Shown: positions 1 through 6,198 of the stretch, piece after piece
Position numbering within the stretch: position 1 is the first letter of the stretch
Layout: each line of letters opens with the position of its first letter
Assembly (NCBI GenBank): GCA_946183095.1
Contig: CAMHBE010000084.1
Location: 1 to 7,410, forward strand
DNA length: 7,410 nucleotides
Origin: an uncultured Clostridia bacterium
GTDB taxonomy: Bacteria; Bacillota; Clostridia; Oscillospirales; Ruminococcaceae
Direction: 5' to 3'
Program-made: the position numbers and the translations under genes
The notes under the pieces: generated by a model
Told to the model about the DNA's origin: nothing
Databases searched by the model: none
What the model saw: the letters and a program-made list of their open reading frames with translations, nothing else

Positions 1-7
1 AGTACCC

Positions 8-37
8 TTGACTAACAGTCACGGGCTGCGGTATAAT
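8..37 (+). promoter_or_regulatory. Candidate sigma-A promoter P1
   Basis: The sequence shows TTGACT at 8-13 and a perfect TATAAT at 32-37 with an 18-base spacer, so 11 of 12 consensus bases match. Transcription would start near 44. There is no coding frame directly behind it. It may give a longer leader for the response-regulator gene at 263, or a short untranslated RNA. A weak hairpin (GCGCAG at 59-64 with CTGTGC at 81-86, one G-U pair) and a run of seven T at 98-104 lie downstream, but they are 11 bases apart and do not form a proper terminator. The match could be fortuitous. Confidence 0.4.
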
Positions 38-98
38 TGCCGCGCCGAAGAGAGAGAAGCGCAGCACCTCTGAGTTTCATCTGTGCAAATTGCCGTAT

Positions 99-130
99 TT
101 TTTTGGAATATATGTATAAATACCAAAAAA
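99..130. repeat. AT-rich inverted repeat beside the P2 promoter
   Basis: Perfect 8-base arms TTTTTTGG (99-106) and CCAAAAAA (123-130) flank a 16-base AT-rich centre containing TATATGTATA. The right arm ends three bases before the -35 box of P2. The position and dyad symmetry fit an operator or activator site, and the A and T tracts could also act as an UP-element. No U-tract follows on the plus strand, so it is not an intrinsic terminator for upstream transcription. Any protein binding is inferred. Confidence 0.4.
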
Positions 131-133
131 CAT

Positions 134-163
134 TTGATTTTATTATATAGTTTGTGCTATAAT
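134..163 (+). promoter_or_regulatory. Probable sigma-A promoter P2 of the phosphorelay operon
   Basis: An extended -10 element, TGC followed by a perfect TATAAT, lies at 155-163. A -35-like TTGATT lies at 134-139, with an 18-base spacer. The start site would be near 170, giving a leader of about 90 bases before the ATG at 263. The leader is AT-rich and shows only a weak possible pairing (around 190-206 with 216-226). No riboswitch class was recognised in it. This is the best promoter for the two plus-strand genes. Confidence 0.65.
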
Positions 164-262
164 TAACAGTGGGTCATTATATCTTCTGAAAGCGATTTTA
201 ATTTCATTGACAAGAGAAATTGCTTTAAATAGAAAATAATTGCAATATGGAGGATAATAGCA

Positions 263-1021
263 ATGCCAAAATATAAACTTCTTATTAACGGCGGCGAAAA
301 TCCCGCGATACTGAAAGATTTTTTTCAGTACACAGACAAATATTTTTACAATATGAGCACCACTGACGACTGGCGCGATGTAATAAACCACTTTGAATTC
401 ATAAAGCCCGATGCTTACGTCATATTTATGGAGACCGCTTACACTGAAGCTATCACGCAGATACCGCGTCTGAAAATAAATACTCACTACAACAATTGCC
501 CGATCATAGTTGTCGGCAAGACGGACGACTGCAAAGACTTCGAGGAAAACCACCCCCACACTGCGCAGCTGCTCATACGCCGCCCGATATCCTCCGACAA
601 CTTAGCGCTAAGCATCCTAGGTCTGCTCGAAAAAGGCTTCGAGGAACAGATCTCCGATGACCACAAGAAACGTATCCTCGTTGTCGATGATGACCGCATA
701 ATGCTGAAAACTATAAAGGCAGCGCTCGAAGATAAATACGATGTTACTGCAATGCTCAACGGCGTTATGGTCGAAAAGTTCCTCACAATGAACAACGTCG
801 ATCTTGTTATCCTCGACTATGAAATGCCGATAATGACAGGCGCCGCGATATTCAGAATGATGAAGGACAACCCTAAATTCAACCGCATACCCGTATGCTT
901 CCTGACAGGTGTTTCGGAAAGAGAAAAGGTCGAAGAGATCATGTCGCTGAAACCCAGAGGTTATCTGCTCAAACCGATAAATATGGAGATGCTGCTCGCA
1001 ACAGTTGCGAACCTCGCATAA
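263..1021 (+). CDS. Response regulator with a pseudo-receiver and a receiver, no output domain
   Basis: This 252-residue cytoplasmic protein has two receiver-like folds. The C-terminal one (about 136-252) is complete: acidic residues Asp142-Asp144, phosphorylation site Asp185 in an LVILDYEMP motif, Thr215 and the conserved Lys237-Pro238. The N-terminal one (about 3-125) keeps the alternating strand-helix pattern but has lost the active site. Aligned by eye, the acidic pair is Gly10-Gly11, the phosphorylation position is Phe55, the Thr position is Gly85 and the Lys position is Arg107. No DNA-binding, GGDEF or other effector domain follows, so it probably acts by protein contact or as a phosphate carrier. 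The start is supported by TGGAGG at 248-253, nine bases before the ATG. It is the first gene of a pair with the hybrid kinase 16 bases downstream, which is its likely phosphodonor through the kinase's HPt domain (inference). Its cellular output is unknown. Confidence 0.9.
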   Translation: MPKYKLLINGGENPAILKDFFQYTDKYFYNMSTTDDWRDVINHFEFIKPDAYVIFMETAYTEAITQIPRLKINTHYNNCPIIVVGKTDDCKDFEENHPHTAQLLIRRPISSDNLALSILGLLEKGFEEQISDDHKKRILVVDDDRIMLKTIKAALEDKYDVTAMLNGVMVEKFLTMNNVDLVILDYEMPIMTGAAIFRMMKDNPKFNRIPVCFLTGVSEREKVEEIMSLKPRGYLLKPINMEMLLATVANLA

Positions 1022-1037
1022 GCAAAGGAGATTTTGA

Positions 1038-3767
1038 ATGGAAGACAAAAACACTGCCGCCTTACATACAGACTATGATGATCTGGATAACCTCAAACTG
1101 ACCGACCTCATCGACGTAGAAATGCTCCAGCGCATACAGGACGCATTCTCCGAGATGACCGGTATGGCTGCCCTCACTGCCGACAAAAACGGTGTTGCGG
1201 TAACGCAAGGGTCTAACTTTACCGATTTCTGCATGAAGTACACCAGACGCTCTCTTTTTGGCTGCATGAAATGCTTCGAGTGCGACAAGCACGGAGCGGA
1301 GATAACGCTCGAAAGCGGTAAGCCCTGCTCATATTACTGCCATGCGGGATTGGTCGATTTTGCCGCGCCTATCATGGCAAACGGCAGAATGATCGGCAGC
1401 TTCATCGGCGGTCAGGTGCTCACCAAACCGCCCGTACTTGCGGATTTCCGCAGGACTGCCGAGGAACTCGGGATAGATCCTGATGAATATGTCAAGGCTG
1501 TGCATGACGTGCGTATCGTTGACAAGGAGTCCATAGACAAGGCGGCAAACTCACTCTACACGATAGCCGGCGTTCTCTCCGATATCGCGTACAAGAACCA
1601 TATGCTATATAAGACGAACCGCGAAGTGGAAGCTGCGTCCCGCATGAAGAGCGATTTCCTTGCAAACATGAGCCACGAGATACGCACTCCTATGAACGCT
1701 GTTCTCGGTATGGTCGATCTTGCACTCCGCGAGGATATGTCCGCAAACGCGAGAAACTTCGTCAATCAGATAAAAGTCGCGGGCAAGAACCTGCTCGTTA
1801 TTATAAATGATATTCTGGATTTCTCGAAGATAGAATCGGGTAAAATGGAGATCATTCCCGATGACTACGAGCCGCTTTCAATAGTCAACGATGTTGCAAA
1901 CATCGTAAATACGCGTATCGGAGATAAAGAAGTCGAATTCACAATGGATATCGCTCCCGACATCCCGCGTATGCTCAACGGCGATAACTTCCGCATACAC
2001 CAGATAATGATAAATATTCTGAACAATGCGGTAAAGTTCACCAAGCGCGGCAACGTTAATCTGAAGATAGGCTGCGAATTTGACGAGAATGACCCCGACA
2101 CGGTAATACTCAAGATAGATATAAAAGATACGGGTATAGGTATCAAGAACGAGGACAAGAAAAAGCTGTTCAACTCCTTCCAGCAGGTAGACAGCAAGCG
2201 CAACAGAAATGTTGAGGGAACCGGTCTCGGTCTTGCGATAACCCGCCAGCTGCTCGACCTCATGGGCGGCAGCATACGATTTGACTCCGAGTACAACAAG
2301 GGGACAACTTTCTTTATCAAGATACCGCAGAAGGTCGTTGACCGTATGCCTTCCGTTCCCCCCCTTGACAAGAAGCTCAGCGTTGTTGTGTGCGTTGCCA
2401 ACGAGTACGTCAAGGATCAGCTCTTTATCGACCTTAAACGCATAGGTGCTGACTACATCGAAGTCGAGAATTGCAGCGACCTCGATACATATAAGCCTGA
2501 TTTCCTTATAATCGACAAGAATGAGCTGACAAATTCGCTGCTCAACTACCTCGAAAAACACAGCGAGATAAATTGCCTTGCTGTAGCTGACTACGCAAGC
2601 AGAAGCTCTATTCTTATCCCGAATGTTCACGTTATACGCAAGCCGGTGTATTCCCTCGGACTTTACAACGCTATGGGCATCAGCAACATCAAGCTGTTCA
2701 CCGACAAAGACGAAGGTGAGAACATCAACTTTGTTGCTCCCGAAGCGCACATTCTGATAGTTGATGACAACAGCGTGAACCTTACTGTTGCAAAGGGTCT
2801 GCTCGAACCTCTCCAGATGAGCGTTGACCTTGCGAGCAGCGCCGGCGAAGCTATCGCAATGATGAATGAGATATCCTACGACGCGATATTCATGGATCAC
2901 ATGATGCCGGAAGTTGACGGTATCGAAGCTACGCACATCATACGCAGGCTGATGCCGGAATACGACGGGATTCCGATCATTGCACTTACTGCGAACGCTG
3001 TCAGCGGCGCAAAGGAAATGTTCCTTGCGGAGGGCATGGACGATTTCGTTGCAAAACCCATCGACCTGAAAGATATCACGGCAAAGCTGTTCAAGTGGCT
3101 GCCGAAGGAAAAAATCGTGCCGATATCCGCGGAACAGGCGGAGCAGGACGCAAAGGAAAAGCAGTTCCTCCAGCCGGAAGTGAACATAGAGGGTCTCGAT
3201 ACCAAGACCGCCATCGACCACCTCGGCAGCTACGACCTGTTCATGACCGTTTTGAAGGAATACTACTTCTCTATCGACAAGAAGGCGGATACTATACAGA
3301 GCCATTATGATTCCGGCAAGATCCACGATTACACCATTGAAGTCCATGCCTTGAAGAGCGCATCCCGTCAGATAGGTGCAATGGAACTCGCCGACACTGC
3401 TGCGGAACTTGAAAAGGCGGGTAATGACAACAACATTGCGCTTATCAAAGAAAAGACAATGCCGATGCTCGCGGTGTATCGTTCAATGAAAGATCTGCTG
3501 CGTCCCCATATCCCCGAAGCAGAAGCGCCTAAGGAGACAGTTGCGGCAACAAACGACGATATCCTGCCGCTGCTCGACAAACTGTCTGAAGCGCTCGAAT
3601 GTTTCGACACATTGCAGATAGACGAAGTGGTAGAGGAAATGAGCGGGTTCTCATACAGTTCCGACGCACAGCAGGAGTGCTTCAGCAAGCTCAAAGATGC
3701 TGCCGAAATCAGCGACATCGACTCTATCGGCAATATAGTCGCCGAATGGCGCGGTCTGCTGGTGTGA
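1038..3767 (+). CDS. PocR-domain hybrid sensor histidine kinase with receivers and HPt
   Basis: This 909-residue protein has no signal peptide or membrane segment, so it should be a cytoplasmic sensor. The domain order by eye is as follows. A PocR-type sensory domain (about 20-185) carries Cys65, Cys76, Cys79, Cys82, Cys97 and Cys101-His102. A short helical linker leads to HisKA, with His213 in SHEIRTPMN. The HATPase follows, with an N-box around Asn326-Asn330, DTGIGI at 364-369 and GTGLGL at 394-399. A degenerate receiver (about 446-546) keeps Asp493 and Lys535 but lacks the acidic pair. A complete receiver (about 571-690) has Asp576-Asp577, Asp620, Thr651 and Lys673. An HPt domain (about 715-822) has His770 in HALKSAS. 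A histidine-free helical tail (about 836-909) ends the protein. It should autophosphorylate and relay His213 to Asp620 to His770, then to the adjacent response regulator. PocR domains are known as small-molecule sensors (Salmonella PocR senses 1,2-propanediol); the ligand here is unknown. AAAGGAG at 1024-1030 supports the start. Confidence 0.93.
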   Translation: MEDKNTAALHTDYDDLDNLKLTDLIDVEMLQRIQDAFSEMTGMAALTADKNGVAVTQGSNFTDFCMKYTRRSLFGCMKCFECDKHGAEITLESGKPCSYYCHAGLVDFAAPIMANGRMIGSFIGGQVLTKPPVLADFRRTAEELGIDPDEYVKAVHDVRIVDKESIDKAANSLYTIAGVLSDIAYKNHMLYKTNREVEAASRMKSDFLANMSHEIRTPMNAVLGMVDLALREDMSANARNFVNQIKVAGKNLLVIINDILDFSKIESGKMEIIPDDYEPLSIVNDVANIVNTRIGDKEVEFTMDIAPDIPRMLNGDNFRIHQIMINILNNAVKFTKRGNVNLKIGCEFDENDPDTVILKIDIKDTGIGIKNEDKKKLFNSFQQVDSKRNRNVEGTGLGLAITRQLLDLMGGSIRFDSEYNKGTTFFIKIPQKVVDRMPSVPPLDKKLSVVVCVANEYVKDQLFIDLKRIGADYIEVENCSDLDTYKPDFLIIDKNELTNSLLNYLEKHSEINCLAVADYASRSSILIPNVHVIRKPVYSLGLYNAMGISNIKLFTDKDEGENINFVAPEAHILIVDDNSVNLTVAKGLLEPLQMSVDLASSAGEAIAMMNEISYDAIFMDHMMPEVDGIEATHIIRRLMPEYDGIPIIALTANAVSGAKEMFLAEGMDDFVAKPIDLKDITAKLFKWLPKEKIVPISAEQAEQDAKEKQFLQPEVNIEGLDTKTAIDHLGSYDLFMTVLKEYYFSIDKKADTIQSHYDSGKIHDYTIEVHALKSASRQIGAMELADTAAELEKAGNDNNIALIKEKTMPMLAVYRSMKDLLRPHIPEAEAPKETVAATNDDILPLLDKLSEALECFDTLQIDEVVEEMSGFSYSSDAQQECFSKLKDAAEISDIDSIGNIVAEWRGLLV

Positions 3768-3790
3768 ACACCTGTATAGAATACAGCAAT

Positions 3791-3820
3791 AAAAAAGTCC
3801 GGTGTGAACCGGACTTTTTT
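3791..3820. terminator. Bidirectional intrinsic terminator
   Basis: A perfect 12-base inverted repeat, AAAAAAGTCCGG (3791-3802) and CCGGACTTTTTT (3809-3820), encloses the loop TGTGAA. The GC core is flanked by an A-run on the left and a T-run on the right, so RNA from either strand forms a GC stem followed by U residues. It lies 23 bases after the kinase stop and only 5 bases beyond the rplQ stop. It should therefore end both the plus-strand phosphorelay transcript and the minus-strand ribosomal transcript. Confidence 0.93.
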
Positions 3821-3825
3821 CTGAT

Positions 3826-4164
3826 TTACACGAGTTCGATAATTGCCATTTCAGCGGCATCACCGCGTCTGGGACCTACCTTGACTATTCTTGTGTAACC
3901 ACCGTTTCTGTCGCTGTACTTCGGTGAGATCTCATCGAAGAGCTTCTTGGAAACTGACTCCTTTGTAACGTATGCAAAAACCTGACGCTTTGAATGAAGA
4001 TCGTCCTTCTTGCCGAGTGTGATGATCTTTTCGGCTTCGCTGCGAACCTCTTTGGCTCTTGTAACAGTGGTCTCGATCTTGCCGTTTTCGAGCAGGAACG
4101 TTACCATAGCTCTGAGCATAGCCTTTCTGTGGTCGCTTGTTCTGCCTAACTTTCTCATTGCCAT
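3826..4164 (-). CDS. rplQ: 50S ribosomal protein L17 (bL17)
   Basis: This protein of the large ribosomal subunit is 112 residues with the chosen start, matching the short end of the bacterial L17 family. It begins [17 protein letters not shown], the typical L17 N-terminus (the family motif is RKLGR followed by RKAMLR), and has the conserved [13 protein letters not shown] and ITLGKK segments (30-53). An upstream ATG at 4233 would add 23 residues foreign to the family and lacks a suitable ribosome binding site. The ATG at 4162-4164 has AGGAG nine bases before it. An ATG two codons further in (4156-4158) is possible but is spaced too far from the AGGAG. It is the last gene of the alpha operon, 46 bases after rpoA, and ends almost at the shared terminator. 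Confidence 0.97.
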   Translation of the reverse strand: MAMRKLGRTSDHRKAMLRAMVTFLLENGKIETTVTRAKEVRSEAEKIITLGKKDDLHSKRQVFAYVTKESVSKKLFDEISPKYSDRNGGYTRIVKVGPRRGDAAEMAIIELV

Positions 4165-4184
4165 TCCGGTTTTCTCCTTTCCGA

Positions 4185-4200
4185 AGGGGACTTGACCCCT
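4185..4200 (-). other. Small stem-loop between rpoA and rplQ
   Basis: AGGGG (4185-4189) and CCCCT (4196-4200) flank a six-base loop, giving a 5-base-pair GC-rich stem in the minus-strand mRNA. It lies between the rpoA stop and the rplQ ribosome binding site. It has no U-tract, so it is not a terminator. It could influence mRNA stability or rplQ translation, but it is short enough to be incidental. Confidence 0.35.
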
Positions 4201-4210
4201 GTCATTTTGA

Positions 4211-5167
4211 TCAATCGTCGTCGTTGGACGCAAGATCGAAGCCCAGTGACTGGAGCTTTGCTCTTACTTCTTCAAACGACTTCTTTCCTAAGTTTCTGAC
4301 CTTCATCATATCTTCCTGAGACTTATTGATGAGGTCATCGACTGTATTGATACCCGCACGTTTGAGGCAGTTGAAGGAACGAACGGAGAGGTCGAGATCC
4401 TCGATAGTCATTTCGAGTATCTTGTCCTTGCTCTTGTTCTCCTTTTCGACCATAAGCTCGGGCTGAGTAAGTTCGTCCGAAAGATCGACAAACAGGGTGA
4501 GATGTTCACAGAGAACTTTAGCGGCGTAAGATACCGCTTCCTTTGCGGAAATGGTACCATCCGTCCAGACTTCGATAATGAGCTTGTCGTAATCTGTTCT
4601 CTGACCTACACGGGTATTCTCAACGCTGTAATTCACCTTGAGTACGGGAGTATAGATGCTGTCTACCGCGATAACTCCGATAGCCGGCTGGATTATGGAC
4701 TTATTCTTCTCGGCGGAAGCATAGCCCCTGCCTCTGTCGAATGTGAGCTCCATGAAGAGTTTTGCGCCTGCGCTGAGTGTCGCGATGTGCATACCGGGGT
4801 CGAGGATCTCGATCTCGCTGTCGGTCTTTATATCACCGGCTGTTACGTTGCACTCGCCTTCTGCTTCGATATAAACGGTCTTCGGAGCATCGCCGTACAT
4901 TCTTGCGATAAGTCCCTTGATGTTTAAGATGATCTCGGTAACATCTTCTTTTACACCCGGTATGGTAGAAAATTCATGCTGTACGCCGTCAATTTTCACC
5001 GATGTTACCGCAACACCGGGCAAAGAGGAGAGCAAAACACGTCTGAGGCTGTTGCCGAGAGTGTTGCCATAGCCTGCCTCAAGAGGTTCGAGGACAAACA
5101 TACCGTACTTTCCGTCGGGTTTGAGCTTAACGATCTCGATTTCAGGCTTCTCTATTTTTTCAAGCAT
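4211..5167 (-). CDS. rpoA: DNA-directed RNA polymerase subunit alpha
   Basis: The alpha subunit dimerises to nucleate RNA polymerase assembly and contacts activators and UP-element DNA through its C-terminal domain. At 318 residues it has the usual length. The N-terminal domain (about 1-230) contains the conserved dimer and beta-contact helix [20 protein letters not shown] (32-51). A charged linker (about 231-250) leads to the C-terminal domain (about 251-312). That domain has [10 protein letters not shown] (260-269), in which Arg263 and Asn266 align by eye with the E. coli DNA-contacting Arg265 and Asn268, and the helix-hairpin-helix NLGKKS motif (292-297). AGGAGG lies eight bases before the ATG. 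It is preceded by an unusually long 231-base gap after rpsD with potential RNA structure, and is followed by rplQ. Confidence 0.98.
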   Translation of the reverse strand: MLEKIEKPEIEIVKLKPDGKYGMFVLEPLEAGYGNTLGNSLRRVLLSSLPGVAVTSVKIDGVQHEFSTIPGVKEDVTEIILNIKGLIARMYGDAPKTVYIEAEGECNVTAGDIKTDSEIEILDPGMHIATLSAGAKLFMELTFDRGRGYASAEKNKSIIQPAIGVIAVDSIYTPVLKVNYSVENTRVGQRTDYDKLIIEVWTDGTISAKEAVSYAAKVLCEHLTLFVDLSDELTQPELMVEKENKSKDKILEMTIEDLDLSVRSFNCLKRAGINTVDDLINKSQEDMMKVRNLGKKSFEEVRAKLQSLGFDLASNDDD

Positions 5168-5398
5168 TCCTTGACCCTCCTGCTGTATTAGGGGACTGCA
5201 AGGGAGTATGTATGCTCCCCCGCATATCCTTTTTCCGTTGGCACCGCAAACGGGCGATGCCTGCTGTCACTGCACAAAATGAACAAGTTGTCCGGTTAAT
5301 TTTAAATCAGGGTGAATGCGCACGACAGGCGGCACATTTTAAGGTCTGACCGTGAATTAAAAATAACTGCACCAATAACATTATATGCAAAAATGTTA
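5168..5398 (-). promoter_or_regulatory. Long rpsD-rpoA intergenic leader
   Basis: The 231 bases between rpsD and rpoA carry no recognisable gene. Read along the minus-strand mRNA, they contain an AT-rich hairpin at the rpsD stop, a strong GC-rich stem-loop (5240-5261) and a smaller GGGAG/CTCCC stem (5202-5219) close to the rpoA ribosome binding site. A TATAAT (minus strand, near 5378-5385) and a TAAAAT have no matching -35 boxes, so no promoter can be called firmly. No structure is followed by a convincing U-tract, so readthrough from rpsD to rpoA is expected. A role in attenuation, RNA processing or feedback control is possible but unproven. Confidence 0.45.
5240..5261 (-). other. GC-rich stem-loop in the rpoA leader
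   Basis: In the minus-strand mRNA, GGCAUCGC pairs with GCGGUGCC across the loop CCGUUU, giving eight continuous pairs including one G-U. This is the most stable simple hairpin in the rpsD-rpoA gap. An alternative pairing of CCGUU with the following AACGG would disrupt it, so two mutually exclusive folds can be drawn. It lies about 70 bases before the rpoA start and has no U-tract, so it is not an intrinsic terminator. Confidence 0.5.
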
Positions 5399-5400
5399 TT
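5374..5400 (-). other. AT-rich stem-loop overlapping the rpsD stop
   Basis: AATAACAT (5374-5381) and ATGTTATT (5393-5400) form an 8-base perfect dyad with an 11-base loop. It overlaps the rpsD stop codon by two bases. Only two of the eight pairs are GC, and the U-run that comes later in the minus-strand RNA is separated from the stem. It therefore looks more like an mRNA 3'-end or processing structure than an effective terminator. Confidence 0.35.
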
Positions 5401-5995
5401 ACTTAGAATACAACTCGATAACGAGATGCTCTTCGATCTCATAATCGAGCTCATCACGCTGGGGCATTCTTGCCACCTTAGCGGACATAGCTTCCTTGTT
5501 CACTTCGAGCCACAAGGGTATAAGTCTGCCGTTGACAGCCTCGGTGATCTGTGCGAACTTGGGGCTCTTCTTGCTTGTTTCGCAGAGAGCTATAACGTCG
5601 CCCGCCTTGATCCTGTACGAGGGGATATCTACCTTCTTGCCGTTCACCGTGAAGTGACCGTGACCCACTAACTGTCTTGCTTCACGTCTCGTGATAGCAA
5701 AGCCTGCTCTGAATACAACGTTGTCAAGTCTGGATTCGAGGAGCTTGATGAGGTTGTGACCTGCGATGCCCTCTTCCTTTACAGCCATCTCATAATAATG
5801 ATAGAACTGCTTTTCGAGCACACCGTAGATGAATTTGAGTTTCTGCTTTTCCTTGAGCTGAAGTCCGTATTCGGATACTTTCTTTCTCTGATTAGCATTC
5901 TTGTTCCTCTTTGTTTCCTTGCCGTAACCCATTACCATGGGGCTTATTCCGAGTGCCTTGCATCTTTTGAGCACCGGCGTTCTGTCTACTGCCAT
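5399..5995 (-). CDS. rpsD: 30S ribosomal protein S4 (uS4), zinc-free form
   Basis: S4 is a primary 16S rRNA-binding protein that nucleates assembly of the small subunit body. At 198 residues it has normal length. The S4 RNA-binding domain spans about 88-150, with LESRLDNVVFRAGFA, RREARQLVGHGHFTVNGK and an AGDVI segment. The N-terminus (MAVDRTPVLKRCKALG) keeps a single cysteine (Cys12) where many S4 proteins have a four-cysteine zinc site, so this is the zinc-independent form. The start has GGAGG at 6001-6005, five bases before the ATG. Its place between rpsK and rpoA is the classical alpha-operon order, unlike Bacillus subtilis where rpsD is separate. In E. coli S4 represses its own operon by binding mRNA; whether it does so here cannot be seen. 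It is flanked on both sides by unusually long, structured gaps. Confidence 0.98.
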   Translation of the reverse strand: MAVDRTPVLKRCKALGISPMVMGYGKETKRNKNANQRKKVSEYGLQLKEKQKLKFIYGVLEKQFYHYYEMAVKEEGIAGHNLIKLLESRLDNVVFRAGFAITRREARQLVGHGHFTVNGKKVDIPSYRIKAGDVIALCETSKKSPKFAQITEAVNGRLIPLWLEVNKEAMSAKVARMPQRDELDYEIEEHLVIELYSK

Positions 5996-6033
5996 AATGA
6001 CCTCCGTAATAATTTTAAAAAATATCGGTTTTC

Positions 6034-6190
6034 AGCAGTTCGCTATATATGCGGATATGCCGCAGTTTGCTGTAAAGCGGATCTGCCGCAGTTTGCTGTA
6101 AAGCGGATCTGCCGCAGTTCGCTGTAATGCGGATATGCCGCAGTCAGCTGCAAAGCGAAACTGCCGCAGTTCGCTGCAAAGCGAACCTGC
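6034..6190. repeat. Six tandem 26-base hairpin repeats in the rpsK-rpsD gap
   Basis: Six contiguous units are visible: 6034-6060 (27 bases, diverged), 6061-6086, 6087-6112 (identical to the previous unit), 6113-6138, 6139-6164 and 6165-6190. Each begins (C/A)GCAGT and ends TGC, and each is itself an imperfect inverted repeat. In the last unit, GCAGTTCGCT (6166-6175) pairs with AGCGAA (6180-6185) plus CTGC (6187-6190), with one bulged C and a GCAA loop. Units 2 and 3 have a GTAA loop and a bulged T. Several differences between units preserve pairing as drawn on the plus strand (T-G against T-A, C-G against T-G). There are no spacers, so this is not a CRISPR array. It occupies untranslated mRNA between two ribosomal protein genes. 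Confidence 0.88.
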
Positions 6191-6198
6191 CATCGACT

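Noticed and set aside
170..262. Riboswitch in the leader of the response regulator
   Set aside because: Only a weak AT-rich pairing is visible and no conserved aptamer core was recognised.
143..559. A 138-codon open frame on the minus strand over the promoter and response regulator
   Set aside because: It overlaps the well-supported response regulator and its promoter, and shows no recognisable family.
1878..3347. A 489-codon open frame on the minus strand, antisense to the kinase
   Set aside because: It is a mirror of the kinase codon bias. The plus-strand frame encodes complete HATPase, receiver and HPt motifs, while the antisense translation has no recognisable domain.
3826..4233. Longer rplQ starting at 4233
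   Set aside because: The extra 23 residues do not look like L17 and would begin without a good ribosome binding site. AGGAG sits nine bases before the ATG at 4164, which gives the normal N-terminus.
5378..5385. TATAAT on the minus strand as a separate rpoA promoter
   Set aside because: No -35-like hexamer lies 16-18 bases upstream, and the match falls in the loop of an AT-rich hairpin at the rpsD stop.
6034..6190. CRISPR array
   Set aside because: The units are directly adjacent with no unique spacers, and no cas genes are present.
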